DNA of 64,000 nucleotides from Kaistella sp. SH40-3 (GCF_030686865.1 NZ_JAQYUS010000007.1:118289-182288), one strand, 5' to 3'; counted from the first letter of the stretch, positions 52,251-63,568 are shown. The notes: a model not told the origin generated them from the sequence alone. Numbers and translations: made by a program.

Positions 52251-53849
52251 ATGACTCAATCAAACATCAAAAAACTCGAAATAGAACTTTGGGAAGCCGC
52301 AGACGAACTGCGTGCGAACTCTAAACTCACGGCCTCTGAATATAAAGATCCTTTACTGGGATTAATTCTCCTGCGTTTTGCAGAAAATAAATACGAAGAA
52401 GCCAAAGAAAATTTAAGCCAGACTTTACCCATCAATCCACGGACTAAAGAAAGACGCGAAGCCACCAAAGAAGATTTTGCGGCGGCAGGTTCTATGCTTT
52501 TGCCCGAGAAAGCGCAATATACCTATCTGGCTTCTTTGCCCGAAAGTGAAGATCTGGCAGAAGCCGTAAATACCGCCATGAAACTCATCGAAGCGGAATA
52601 CGAAGAACTGGCGGGAATTTTACCTAAAAATTATCAGGATTTAACGCCTGAAGATGATTCTGATAATAATTTGATGGCAAATCTGATTCGGATTTTTAAT
52701 TCCGATTCGGTGCGGAACGCGAAAGGCGATGTTTTCGGTCGCGTCTATGAATATTTCCTAATGAAACTCTCCATGATGGGAGCTGGTGCGCAGGAAGGTG
52801 GCGAGTTTTTTACGCCACCATCTTTGGTACAGTTGATCGTGAATTTTATTCAGCCGAATCACGGGATTATTCATGATCCGGCGTGTGGATCGGGTGGAAT
52901 GTTTGTGCAAACCGCGCATTTCATCAAAGACACCGAAAATAAAAGTGTCAACGAAGCCATCACCGTTTATGGTACGGAATATAAATCGAACACCACTCGT
53001 TTGGCGAAGATGAACTTAGCCATTCACGGCATCGAAGGGAAAATTGCGAATAACAATTCCTTTTATTCCGATCCGTTTGAACTGTTTGGCAAATGTGATT
53101 TCGTGATGGCGAATCCGCCTTTTAATGTGGATAAAGTAGATGCGAAAAATAAATTTCTGGCAGAAGATCAGCGTTTGCCTTTTGGTGCGCCTTTAACGGG
53201 GAAAGGAACGATTGGGAATGGCAATTATCTGTGGATTCAGTATTTTATGTCTTACCTCAATCCGACCGGAAAAGCCGGTTTTGTAATGGCTTCTTCGGCG
53301 ACAGATGCTGGAAATGCAGAGAAACGCATTCGGGAAGAACTCATCAAAACGGGCAATGTGGACTGTATTGTTTCCATCAGCAACAACTTTTTCTATACGC
53401 GTTCTCTGCCCTGTCATTTATGGTTTTTCGATAAAGGAAAATCGAACAGCAACCGCGACAAAATTTTAATGATCGATGCCCGAAATGTCTATCGGAAAGT
53501 AAGCACCACCATCAACGATTTCTCGGAAGAGCAGATGGAAGGTTTAACCGCCATCATGGCGATGCATCGTGGCGAAGCACCCAAAGTTGCCAAAGATAAT
53601 GCTTGGTTCAACGAACATTTCCCGGATGGAAAATACCGCGATATCGAAGGTTTGTGCAAAGTGGTGACTTTGGACGAAGTCGCCGAACAGGATTACAGTT
53701 TAACGCCGGGAAGATATGTAGGTGTTAACATCGATATTGATATGGACTTTGATTACAAAAGCCGCATGGAAATCTTGCACAGCGAACTGGCAGAACTGAA
53801 TACCGAAGCCAACGATTTGATGAACCAAATTCAATCTTTTAAATTATGA
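52251..53849 (+). CDS. hsdM: Type I restriction-modification system, M subunit
   Basis: 532-residue adenine-N6 DNA methyltransferase subunit. The helical N-terminal HsdM_N domain is followed by the AdoMet-binding motif DPACGSGGMF and the catalytic motif NPPF in DFVMANPPFNV. The C-terminal part contains TPGRYVGV. It is complete. GC content is visibly higher than that of the DUF262 genes downstream. Its stop overlaps the hsdS start (ATGA), so they form one operon. Confidence 0.97.
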   Translation: MTQSNIKKLEIELWEAADELRANSKLTASEYKDPLLGLILLRFAENKYEEAKENLSQTLPINPRTKERREATKEDFAAAGSMLLPEKAQYTYLASLPESEDLAEAVNTAMKLIEAEYEELAGILPKNYQDLTPEDDSDNNLMANLIRIFNSDSVRNAKGDVFGRVYEYFLMKLSMMGAGAQEGGEFFTPPSLVQLIVNFIQPNHGIIHDPACGSGGMFVQTAHFIKDTENKSVNEAITVYGTEYKSNTTRLAKMNLAIHGIEGKIANNNSFYSDPFELFGKCDFVMANPPFNVDKVDAKNKFLAEDQRLPFGAPLTGKGTIGNGNYLWIQYFMSYLNPTGKAGFVMASSATDAGNAEKRIREELIKTGNVDCIVSISNNFFYTRSLPCHLWFFDKGKSNSNRDKILMIDARNVYRKVSTTINDFSEEQMEGLTAIMAMHRGEAPKVAKDNAWFNEHFPDGKYRDIEGLCKVVTLDEVAEQDYSLTPGRYVGVNIDIDMDFDYKSRMEILHSELAELNTEANDLMNQIQSFKL

Positions 53850-54994
53850 GGGAAGGTTGGAAAAGTATGAGGTTAACTAATTTTGTTTGGTTTCAAAGAG
53901 GATTTGATTTGCCACGAAATAATTTTGTTGAAGGAAATGTGCCAGTTTATGGATCAACATCAATTTTAGGTTATCACAATGTTTCGAAAGTAAAAGCACC
54001 CGGAATTTTAACTGGTAGATCTGGTACATTAGGTAAATTTCAATTTGCAAATGAAGATTTCTGGCCTCATAACACATCTTTATGGGTTAAAGATTTTAAA
54101 GATAATGATGAAAAGTTTGCATATTATTTATTGCAAACTTTAGATTTTACATTATTTAATTCTGGAGGAGCAGTACCCACTCTAAATAGAAATTTATTAA
54201 CTGCATATATTGTTAATATTCCGCCAATTGAAACCCAGCGAAAGATTGCTTCTATATTATCGGGTTATGATGATTTGATAGAGAACAACTTGAATCGCAT
54301 CAAAATTCTGGAAGAAATGGCACAACAAACCTACGAAGAATGGTTTGTGCGGATGCGTTTTCCGGGCTATGAAACTGCGGTGATGAATGAAGAAACGGGT
54401 TTGCCGGAAGGTTGGGAGAAGAAATGTTTTGGAGATATTACAGAATCTATGCAATACGGTTACACAGAATCTGCAAGTACTGAAATAATTGGTCCTAAAT
54501 TTTTAAGAATAACTGACATAGTAGGTTCAAATATAAATTGGGAAACTGTGCCTTATTGCTTAATTAATGAAAAACAGAAACCAAAATATCTTCTTAATAG
54601 CGGCGATATAGTTATCGCGCGTACAGGAGCAACAGTTGGCTATGGAAAAAGGATTAATCAAAATTGTCCAGAGGCAGTATTCGCATCGTACTTGATTAGA
54701 TTAAAATTAAAGCCTGAGATTGATGATGTTTTGGTAGGTATTTTTGTTGAGTCCAATTCTTTTGTTCAAATTGTTCAGAATATGGCAGGAGGTGCTGCAC
54801 AACCCAACGCCAATGCTCCGATATTGAGAAAAATTGAAATGATAGTTCCATCTAAAGAAGTACAAGATAAATTCAGAAGCATTGTATTAAAACTAAAGGA
54901 TTCACAACAATTGCTATTAAATCAAAACCAGCGATTACGTGAGGCGCGTGATCTTTTGTTGCCGCGTTTGATGATGGGGATTGTGGAGGTGTGA
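53846..54994 (+). CDS. hsdS: Type I restriction-modification system, specificity subunit
   Basis: 382-residue DNA-recognition subunit with two target-recognition domains. The first covers residues 1-130; it is followed by the conserved helix ETQRKIASILSGYDDLIENN. The second covers about 185-345 and is followed by the C-terminal helix region (LNQNQRLREARDLLLPRLM). The two TRDs set the bipartite target, which cannot be deduced here. Both TRD regions are more AT-rich than the helical parts, as expected for exchangeable domains. Confidence 0.95.
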   Translation: MREGWKSMRLTNFVWFQRGFDLPRNNFVEGNVPVYGSTSILGYHNVSKVKAPGILTGRSGTLGKFQFANEDFWPHNTSLWVKDFKDNDEKFAYYLLQTLDFTLFNSGGAVPTLNRNLLTAYIVNIPPIETQRKIASILSGYDDLIENNLNRIKILEEMAQQTYEEWFVRMRFPGYETAVMNEETGLPEGWEKKCFGDITESMQYGYTESASTEIIGPKFLRITDIVGSNINWETVPYCLINEKQKPKYLLNSGDIVIARTGATVGYGKRINQNCPEAVFASYLIRLKLKPEIDDVLVGIFVESNSFVQIVQNMAGGAAQPNANAPILRKIEMIVPSKEVQDKFRSIVLKLKDSQQLLLNQNQRLREARDLLLPRLMMGIVEV

Positions 54995-55032
54995 GGAAAA
55001 ATGAATTTAAAAAATAAAAAACATAAATAATT

Positions 55033-57057
55033 ATGAATGAAACGGGTCTTAATGAACTAGAATTGATAGCCATACCAGATTTAATGGAAAGAAATTTTTT
55101 CATTCCAGATTATCAAAGAGGTTATCGATGGGAAGAAATACACATTTTTCAATTGCTTTCTGATATTTGGGATTTTACTAATAAGAATAGTGGAGATTTC
55201 TACTGTTTACAGCCAATTGTAGTAAAAGAATTAGACCCTACAATTGTTGCAGAAAATGAATTAGAATCTAAATATGATAACAACAGATGGTTTGAAGTAA
55301 TTGATGGTCAGCAAAGATTGACTACCATAAGACTTATTATTCAAATGAATAATATTATAACCCCTATTTCTAAAATTAAAAACTGCTACAATCTATTTTA
55401 TCAAACGCGGCCAGAACTTAAAGATGTTTTTGAAAAATTAAGTATTATTTCAGAAGATGATAATTTAAGTGTAGCAGTTGATAGAACAAGTATCGACTCG
55501 TTTTATTTAACATCTGGCTTAAAGCATATCGTAGATTGGTTTAATCTACCAGGGAAAGATTATGAAAAAAGAGCAACAATGCAACAGTTTCCAAGTTTTT
55601 TTTCAGTGTTTTTTGGGCAAAAATCTTCAGCAGATTCTCAAAGGCAAGGTAAGTCTACACAAGTAATTTGGTACGAAGTTAATCAAACTGAAAAAGACAG
55701 TGCGTTAGATTCTAAAAAATTGTTTAATAGATTAAATGATTCCAAAATTCCGTTGACTAATTCTGAATTGATAAAAGCATTATTTCTCTCAGAAGACAGT
55801 AAATTTAAATTAGATTATCTACTAAGCAATAGTGCGAATGAAGATTTGCAAAATACTGCATTGAAAATTGATAAAGCTAAAAAACAAAATCATATTTCCA
55901 AAAAATGGGATATGATTGAACATTCTTTGGGAAGTCCAAGATTTTGGAATTTTGTAACCAATAAAGACATAACAAAATACAGTTCAAAAATTGAATTGTT
56001 ATTTGATTTAGTTTCCAAAAAGTATATTAAGAATGAAAAATTTAGTGATCTAAATAAAAATGACAACTTATATACTTTCTTATATTTCGACCGAAAAATA
56101 AGAAAAGGTAGTGATTTATGGGAGATTTGGATGCAAATAGAACTTTATTATGAAACCATCTGCTATTGGTATGAAGACCGAGACCTTTACCACAAAATTG
56201 GATATCTTGTTTGTATCATGGGAGATACCATTTTGATAGACTTATTAGCCAAAGCATCAACACAGAATAAAAATGATTTTTTAAAACATTTAAAAAGTGT
56301 AATTACAGGAAGTGTAAGTTTTGATTTGGCAACAATAGATTATGTAGCAAATTATGAAGAGATACAGCGCATTCTTATCTTGTATAATGTAGAAACGGTT
56401 CGCAAATTAGAAAGTTTAGATTTTTATCCTTTCCACCTTCATAAAGAAATGAAATGGACTTTGGAGCATATTCACGCCCAGAATTCTGACAACTTAAATA
56501 AAGATGAAAAAAAATCTTGGTACAATTGGATTGATGAGCATATTCCTGTTTTATCACATTTTACAACAATTGACACTATTTCAGATAAAAATAAATCTGA
56601 ACTTCAACTAATATTAAAAAGTTTAGGAACACAGCGTGAAAATTCCAAATTAGATTTCTCAACATTTTTAAATGAATTTAATAGAGTTATTAAATTTTTA
56701 AATTTAATAGATACATCAAGCGGTTTAAAAAATAAAATTCATTTGCTTTCAAATATGGCATTACTTGGAGGTTTAGAGAATACGGTTTTAAGTAATTCTA
56801 TTTTTGAAGTAAAAAGAAAAGAAATCCTTAGAATGGATGCAGAAGGAAAATATATTCCACTTTGTACAAAAAATCTATTTTTGAAATACCACAATGTAAA
56901 AGATGAAAACTTTCTTAATCAGCAATTATATTTTTGGAGTGAAAATGATCGTAAGAATTATTTGTCGCACATAAATTTAATTTTAAGCGAGTATCTTGAA
57001 ATAGAAAATCTCTCGCCAATAACAGAAAGCCTAAAACCAGAATTAGTAGAAGAATGA
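55033..57057 (+). CDS. DUF262 (GmrSD-like) protein with C-terminal HNH-type domain
   Basis: 674-residue protein. The N-terminal DUF262 domain starts IPDLMERNFFIPDYQRGYRW and has the DGQQR motif in FEVIDGQQRLTT, as in the ParB-like NTPase half of GmrSD type IV restriction enzymes. In the C-terminal half WTLEHIHAQNSDN matches the HNH-like DUF1524 motif. It may cut modified DNA. It begins 38 bp after hsdS and overlaps the next gene, so it is part of the restriction operon. GC content is lower than hsdM. Confidence 0.88.
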   Translation: MNETGLNELELIAIPDLMERNFFIPDYQRGYRWEEIHIFQLLSDIWDFTNKNSGDFYCLQPIVVKELDPTIVAENELESKYDNNRWFEVIDGQQRLTTIRLIIQMNNIITPISKIKNCYNLFYQTRPELKDVFEKLSIISEDDNLSVAVDRTSIDSFYLTSGLKHIVDWFNLPGKDYEKRATMQQFPSFFSVFFGQKSSADSQRQGKSTQVIWYEVNQTEKDSALDSKKLFNRLNDSKIPLTNSELIKALFLSEDSKFKLDYLLSNSANEDLQNTALKIDKAKKQNHISKKWDMIEHSLGSPRFWNFVTNKDITKYSSKIELLFDLVSKKYIKNEKFSDLNKNDNLYTFLYFDRKIRKGSDLWEIWMQIELYYETICYWYEDRDLYHKIGYLVCIMGDTILIDLLAKASTQNKNDFLKHLKSVITGSVSFDLATIDYVANYEEIQRILILYNVETVRKLESLDFYPFHLHKEMKWTLEHIHAQNSDNLNKDEKKSWYNWIDEHIPVLSHFTTIDTISDKNKSELQLILKSLGTQRENSKLDFSTFLNEFNRVIKFLNLIDTSSGLKNKIHLLSNMALLGGLENTVLSNSIFEVKRKEILRMDAEGKYIPLCTKNLFLKYHNVKDENFLNQQLYFWSENDRKNYLSHINLILSEYLEIENLSPITESLKPELVEE

Positions 57058-59219
57058 AAAATAGAAAATACACTTTTTGGTCACTACTGCAAAAAGGTAG
57101 GATCGTAATACCGCAAATTCAACGAGATTATGCGTATGGAAGAGATACAGAAAAAGCAAACAATGTTAGAAAAGATTTACTAAATGCCATGTTTGATGCT
57201 CTTAAAAATGATACAGCCAGCATAGAAGAAACCCTTGTGGTAGACTTCATTTATGGAAGTATTTTGAAAGATAAAAGTATGACACCGATTGATGGGCAAC
57301 AAAGATTAACGACTTTATTTTTACTTCATCTTTATGCATCTTTAGAAAATGGACTTGTTAAAAATAAAGAGTTGTTACTGTTTTCATACGAAACAAGACA
57401 TTCTGCAAATGAGTTTTGTAAATCTTTAGTTAATGATTTTATTTTTGATTTAGATTCCAGTAAAACTATTTCAAAACAAATTCAAAATCAAGCAAAGTTT
57501 TTAAATTCTTACAACGATGATCCAACGATACAATCAATGTTGGTTGTTTTAGATGCTGTACACGATCAATTTTATAATGTAGATAAATTATGGGAAAAAC
57601 TTACTCAGCAGGAAAGAATAATATTTTATTATTTAGATCTAGAAAAATTTGGACTTACTGATGATTTATATATAAAGATGAATTCTAGGGGTAAAAGTCT
57701 CACTCGCTATGAGATTTTCAAATCTTCTTTTGAAAAGTATCTTGAAGAAAAATTTCCAACTTATAAAGAAGAAATATCAAATAAGCTAGATGTTCAATGG
57801 ACAAATATGCTTTGGAAAGAAGATTGTAAAATTGATTCTGGTTTTTTAAATTTATTTAAAAACATATTTACAATTAGATATTACGTACTAAATTCTGAAG
57901 CAAAAAAAATTGAGGATGCAGATAAATGCTTTCGAGAAATGCTTGCTACTGAAGAAGATTTAAAATTTTTCATTCAGTTTTTAGATTCATATTATAATCT
58001 GTATGACAAAGATAGAAAAGGAATCAGCGAATACTACAATAATTATTTCTATCATTCTACCCAAGCATTGGGTAGAATTGACTTAATTAGAGTTTTTTGG
58101 CAAGGTGATGAAAACCTTTTTATAAAAGCAACTACTTCTAGCCTACGTTATGCTGAATTAATCATGTTCTACGCATTAACTCTTTCATTGCAAAACCCGG
58201 TCGATCAAAATGTTTTATTTTTTCGATTTAGGCAGTTGCGAAATTTAATTTCAAACAGTGGTTTTGAAATGAGACCCGAAAATATGCATAGTTTCTTATT
58301 ACATGTAAATGATCTTATTTTATTCGGAAAAATTCCATTTGATACCTTTAATCAAAATCAAATTGATGAAGAAAATTTAGAGGAGAAATTAACAGATACA
58401 GAGAATGAGCTTTTAGCTTATGAAAACCACGATATTCTTCGCGGTTCCTTATCACTTTTTATAAATCATAAAAAACAAAATTATCATAGTATATTAGAGA
58501 AGTTTGTTGAGGTCTTCGATAATGGTTATAAAGCAGAAACACCATTAATAAGAAAGGCTTTACTTTCAACTGGTGATTATTCCAATCGTGACAAAGATGT
58601 ACGCAAAAGATTTTTAATTCACAAGAGTGATGCTTGGCGAGATTTCTTTACAACAAATCAAAGAAGATTCGAACAAGAAAATATTGTTAAAACGTTAGAT
58701 GAAATAAATATTGGAATAGATCTAAAACAATCACTAGAAAATACTTCTGCTGATTATCTAAATGTATCTAATAAAGACTGGAGGTATTATTTTATTAAAT
58801 ATGATAATCAATTACATTACGCTGAAACTCAGGGTTATTATTTTTGGAAAAATCGAACCGAGAATCCTTTAGAAGTAATAATGCTAAATAGTAGTATGGA
58901 ATCTTCCACTAATTTAGAATGGAATATTTTCAATTGGATATTGTTTGACAATAATAGACAAATAATTCATTTGGATTATCATGGTGCTTCGAAAATGCTT
59001 TTGCTAAAGGCAGGATTAACAATGGATGCAAACCAAAAAGGTTTTAAAATAGAAATAGCAAATGAGCAAAATAATTTATTTGATAATTTATTGCATGAAA
59101 ATTTAGTAACTGAAGAAGGTTTTTATAAAGTCGAACTTGATGAAGATTTTATTGAAAAAGGTCAATTATTAATTGATAAAATAGAATTAATTTTACAAGA
59201 AATGGTAGTTTTAGATTAA
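57054..59219 (+). CDS. Second DUF262 (GmrSD-like) protein
   Basis: 721-residue protein with an N-terminal DUF262 domain (IPQIQRDYAYGRD and TPIDGQQRLTTLF). The rest is helical; no clear DUF1524 HNH motif is found, unlike the neighbouring protein. It starts in the last codon of that gene (ATGA overlap), so the two are made together and may act as partners. It is AT-rich. hsdR follows after 17 bp. Confidence 0.85.
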   Translation: MKNRKYTFWSLLQKGRIVIPQIQRDYAYGRDTEKANNVRKDLLNAMFDALKNDTASIEETLVVDFIYGSILKDKSMTPIDGQQRLTTLFLLHLYASLENGLVKNKELLLFSYETRHSANEFCKSLVNDFIFDLDSSKTISKQIQNQAKFLNSYNDDPTIQSMLVVLDAVHDQFYNVDKLWEKLTQQERIIFYYLDLEKFGLTDDLYIKMNSRGKSLTRYEIFKSSFEKYLEEKFPTYKEEISNKLDVQWTNMLWKEDCKIDSGFLNLFKNIFTIRYYVLNSEAKKIEDADKCFREMLATEEDLKFFIQFLDSYYNLYDKDRKGISEYYNNYFYHSTQALGRIDLIRVFWQGDENLFIKATTSSLRYAELIMFYALTLSLQNPVDQNVLFFRFRQLRNLISNSGFEMRPENMHSFLLHVNDLILFGKIPFDTFNQNQIDEENLEEKLTDTENELLAYENHDILRGSLSLFINHKKQNYHSILEKFVEVFDNGYKAETPLIRKALLSTGDYSNRDKDVRKRFLIHKSDAWRDFFTTNQRRFEQENIVKTLDEINIGIDLKQSLENTSADYLNVSNKDWRYYFIKYDNQLHYAETQGYYFWKNRTENPLEVIMLNSSMESSTNLEWNIFNWILFDNNRQIIHLDYHGASKMLLLKAGLTMDANQKGFKIEIANEQNNLFDNLLHENLVTEEGFYKVELDEDFIEKGQLLIDKIELILQEMVVLD

Positions 59220-59236
59220 TTGTTAAACTGTATTAT

Positions 59237-62200
59237 ATGTCCTACGAATACTCAGAAGACGCACTCATAGAGCAAGCCACAGAAGAAGTTCTCAAAGAAC
59301 TCGGCTGGAAAGTGGTAACTGCGTGGCAAAATGAAAGTTTTGGCGAGCAGGGTTTGTTGGGTCGGGATAACAAAACGGAAGTGGTTTTTGGAACGGTATC
59401 TTTTGGCAGCTTTAAAAAGATTGAATCCCGATTTGCCCGAATTGGCTTATTCCAGAGCCATTGAAAAACTGGTGCAGCATGAAGCAGATAAAACCATTGC
59501 GCAACATAACAAAACCAAATACCAGTTTCTAAAAAATGGCGTAGAGATTTCGTTTGTGACCGCAGAAGGTAAATCGCAAAAGAAAACTTTAAGAATATTT
59601 GATTTTAAAGATTACCACAATAATGATTTTCTGGCGGTTCGTCAGTTGGAAGTCAGTGGAGAATTGCATAACCGACGTCCAGATGTCATAGGTTTTGTAA
59701 ATGGAATTCCTTTGGTTTTCTTTGAATTAAAATCGCATGCAAATGATTTAAGATCTGCTTACGATGATAATTTTAAGGATTATAAAGACACCATTCCGCA
59801 TTTGTTCTACCACAATGCTTTCGTAATTCTGTCTAATGGTACTGATGCAAAAGTTGGTACGATTACAAGTCCTTATAAATATTTCCTGGACTGGAAACGA
59901 ATCACGGAAGAAGCGGAAGGGATAGTCAGTTTAGATACCATGCTGCGTGGAACTTGGGCTCCTGAAAATTTGATGGATCTTTTTGAAAACTTTTTGCTGT
60001 TCGATGAAAGCAATTGCAATATTGTAAAACTGATGGCTAAAAACCACCAGTTTATTGGCGTTAATAAAGTGCTGGATAATGTTTCCAACATCGAAGACCT
60101 CGAAGGTAAGTTAGGAGTTTACTGGCATACGCAAGGTTCGGGTAAAACCTATTCTATGGTCTTTCTGTGTGAAAAAATCCACAGAAAATTTGGTGGTTCC
60201 TACACTTTTTTGATTGTAGTGGATCGCACCGAACTAGAGAATCAAGCTTATGATACTTTTTCTGGAGTAGGAGTGGTAAACAATAAGAACGTAATTGCCG
60301 GCAAGAAGAAAGGCATTTCTGGTCGAGATCATTTGCGGGAATTATTAAGTGAAAACCACCGCTATGTTTTTTCTTTAATTCATAAATTTTCCATTGATCC
60401 GAATATAGAAACAGAATATCCATTAATAACCGACAAAAAAAATATCATCGTTATTTCCGATGAAGCACACAGAACGCAAGGCGGGAAATATGCCAGAAAT
60501 ATGCGTTTTTTTGGTTTGCCAAATGCTTCTTATCTAGGTTTTACTGGAACGCCGATTATCAAAGATGAAGAAGAAGTAACCAAAAATATTTTTGGAGAAT
60601 ATGTTTCGGTTTATGATTTCAAAAGAGCGATTGAAGATGAAGCAACACTTCCGTTGAAATATTTGAATAGAGGGGAAAAATTAAATATAGAAAATCCAGC
60701 TTTAGATGAGCAAATGGCGGAAATTTTGGAGCAGGAAGATTTGGATGAAGATCAGCAGAAAAAACTGGCTTATTTATTCAAACAAGAGTATCCTATTTTA
60801 ACCGCAGAATCAAGACTTCGTGCTATTGCAAAAGATTTGGTGTGGCATTTCAATGAGCGTGGTTATCAAGGTAAAGCAATGTTTGTAGCACTAGACAAGC
60901 CAACCGCAGTGAGAATGTATGATTTCGTGATTGAATATTGGCCGGAGTATTTGGCAGAATTACAGCAACGCATTACAAAAGCCGCTGATATTCAGGAAGA
61001 GCAGGAATTACAGCGCAAGTATAATTTAGTAGCTTCAACCGAAGTTTGTGTCGTTATCAGTTCGGAGCAAAATGAAATGGATAAATTCAAAAAAATGAAT
61101 TTGGAAATTGAACCGCATCGTCGCAGAATGGTAGAACGTAATCTGGAAAAAGAATTTAAAGACGAAGAAAATCCATTTCGATTGGCTATTGTTTGTGCCA
61201 TGTGGATTACAGGATTTGATGCACCCTGCGTTTCTACTGTTTATCTAGACAAACCTATAAAAGGGCATACTTTAATGCAAACCATCGCGCGTGCAAACCG
61301 TGTTTATGATGATGAAAAAGAAAACGGACTGATTGTAGATTACGGAAATGTGTACCAACAATTAGAAAAAGCTTACGCCATTTATGGAGAAGGACAAAAT
61401 GGAAAAGGAAGCGATGATGGCAAAGCTAAAAAACCATTTGAGGAATTAAAGGCAATGGCTGTCGAAATTCAAACAGCTATTGAAGAGGTGGTAAGCATGC
61501 TGAATGAGGAGAATTTTGATTTGAATATTTTAATAGAAGCATCTGCAATGGGAAAAATTGCAGCTGTAAATAATGCAGCAAATGCAGTTTGCAGAAATGA
61601 CGAATCGCGTGCTAAATTTGAAATTGCTGCTCGAAATGTTTTTAGAAAATACAAAGCACTTTTCCCTGAAAAGCAAGCCAAAAAATTTACGAAGCAATAC
61701 AATGCAATTGATGCGATTTATAACAAACTCAATCAGAAAACAACAAGCGCAGATGTAACAGAAATTATAATGAAACTGCAAGCTGTGGTGAATGATTCTA
61801 TAATGATTGATGCTGTTTCTGAATCCGCAAATGTGGTTATAGATTTATCAAACCTGAATGTAGATGAACTGAGAAAGGCATTTGAAAAAGTACAAAGGAA
61901 AAATGAATTGGTTTATGATTTGAATAAAGCAGTTGAGCAGAAATTAGAACAAATGCTGAAAGAAAATCCTTTGAGAATGGAATTTTATGAGCGGTACAAA
62001 GAAATTGTTGAAGCTTACAATAACGGTAAATCTGAAACTGAACTCAAAAGAAGTTTTGACCAATTGACGGAATTTGTGAAAACGCTTTCGCAAGAAGAAA
62101 AGAGAGCCTTTTTGGAACAATTAGATGAACCCACTTTGTCTATTTTTGATTTATTAATTCAAGATAAACAACTGAATGCTGCAGAAAGAGAACAAGTGAA

Positions 62201-62417
62201 AAAAGTAGCAGAAAAAACATTATTAATATTGCAGGAAGAGAAACTTAATATTCCCAATTGGAAAGAAAGCCGGGAATTGAAAGCAGGTATAAAAACTACC
62301 ATTTACGACCAACTTCTTTGGCTACCTGAAACCAAATATACTGATGAGGAAGTAAGCATGAAAAGTGTTGCAGTTTATCAGCATGTTTATAGTTATGCTA
62401 ATTTTCAAAATAAATAA
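59237..62417 (+). pseudogene. hsdR: Type I restriction R subunit with a 1-nt frameshift
   Basis: The restored protein is about 1059 residues, normal for HsdR. The first part (MSYEYSEDALIEQATEE) runs in one frame to TEVVF; an extra G at about 59390-59391 then shifts the frame. Removing it restores VVFERYLLAALKRLNPDLP. After the shift all motifs are intact: nuclease core RRPDVIGF and FFELKSH, Walker A TQGSGKT, DEAH-box ISDEAHRTQ, GFTGTP and ARANRVYD. Both DNA cutting and translocation belong to this subunit, so restriction would be lost if the shift is real. A sequencing error at TTTTTGG is possible. Confidence 0.85.
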
Positions 62418-62621
62418 ATTGTATCATCCTTATAAAATTGTTTATCTAAATTCTCTATGACAAAAATGTATGTCTTCAAAAGAAAGTGTACTTTTTCTTA
62501 GAGAGTGTTTTCTGTTTCAAATATAGAATTTAAAGTTTAGTTTTTTGCTTTTAAAAAGAAAAAAAATTAGGTTTCGATTAATTTTCTTTTGTAATATTCC
62601 TTTTTTCTTCTTTTTAGAGTT

Positions 62622-63548
62622 TCAGATTTTATCTGCTGTCTTATCTTCAAGACTTCGGGCTCTTCCAAAATACACATCCGCTGGAGTGAGATTCTTCAAA
62701 GATTCGTGATAACGCTCATTGTTGTAGCGGTTTACAAACACTTCCAAAGCGGCTTGCAATTCCTCCGGACTGTAATAATGATGCAGTTTCACCACATTTT
62801 TCATCGTCCTGTGGTAGCGTTCAATCTTGCCTTGTGTCTGTGGATGAGCGGGTTTTCCGTGGATTTGCTTCATGCCGTGATTATCGTGTAAATAATCCTT
62901 TAATTCCTCGGTAATATAGCAAGAACCGTTGTCCGATAGAAGTTTCGGAACTTGTCCTTTTCTTAAACCTGCTTTCTTCACAGCTCGGTCAATCGTTCTT
63001 TGAACATCATTCACCTTCATATTTCGGCACAATTCCCAATGAACGATATAGCGGCTAAAATCGTCAATCACCGTGCTTAGATAGTACCAGCCCCAACCCA
63101 GAATTTTAAAGTAAGTAAAATCCGTCTGCCACATTTCGTGAACAAAATTGGTTTTACCCTTAAATTCATTCGAGGCAGAAATCAGGATGTGCGATGGAGC
63201 CGTTATCAGTCCTCTTTTCTTTAAAATACGGTAAATACTGGATTCTGAGATAAATACACCCTTCTCATCGGTGATTTTATGAGCCAGTTCTCTGCTGGAG
63301 AGTTCAGGATAATTCAAAGCGATTTTTACCACCAGATTTTTCTCTTCTTCAGGAATGCTGTTCCACTGCCTTCTGCCAGAAGAAGGGGAAGAATGAAATC
63401 CCGCTTCACCTTTCTCAAGGTACAGATTATACCACTTGTAGAAGGTGCTTTTGTGAATGCCAAGTTCCCTGAGCGTCCTGTTGACGCCGATTTCACTACG
63501 GGTAACCATTTGGATGATTTCCAGTTTTTCTTCAGGTAACAACCTCAT
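62622..63548 (-). CDS. IS3-family transposase OrfB (DDE integrase domain)
   Basis: 308-residue transposase half. It has an N-terminal HTH (RTLRELGIHKSTFYKWYN), then an integrase core with the D-D-E residues in WQTDFTYF, LLSDNGSCY and QGKIERYHRT. In vivo it is probably made as an OrfAB fusion by -1 frameshifting from OrfA at A_AAA_AAG (63594-63588), because the frame stays open upstream of its ATG to that site. It appears intact. Confidence 0.93.
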   Translation of the reverse strand: MRLLPEEKLEIIQMVTRSEIGVNRTLRELGIHKSTFYKWYNLYLEKGEAGFHSSPSSGRRQWNSIPEEEKNLVVKIALNYPELSSRELAHKITDEKGVFISESSIYRILKKRGLITAPSHILISASNEFKGKTNFVHEMWQTDFTYFKILGWGWYYLSTVIDDFSRYIVHWELCRNMKVNDVQRTIDRAVKKAGLRKGQVPKLLSDNGSCYITEELKDYLHDNHGMKQIHGKPAHPQTQGKIERYHRTMKNVVKLHHYYSPEELQAALEVFVNRYNNERYHESLKNLTPADVYFGRARSLEDKTADKI

Positions 63549-63568
63549 ATACTTTCTGTATTTTTCGG

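Larger units (their letters stand above)
29048..62420. mobile_element. Integrated genetic element (approximate limits)
   Basis: Starts between the dnaK terminator and an excisionase/integrase pair at 29143-30950 and continues through a replication module, cargo genes and a type I restriction operon. It is a chromosomal island by content: integrase, excisionase-like proteins, primase-helicase, Toprim protein, iteron-like repeats, then defence-like cargo. No relaxase, coupling protein, T4SS, capsid or terminase gene is seen in the window. I could not find matching direct repeats for attL and attR, so both ends are estimates; the element may continue past the window or be several elements side by side. 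Confidence 0.5.

Noticed and set aside
59331..59390. Separate start of a 1028-residue HsdR at 59331
   Set aside because: The first 20 residues (KVLASRVCWVGITKRKWF) are the wrong frame of hsdR. The real N-terminus is in the 59237 frame and is joined by removing one G.
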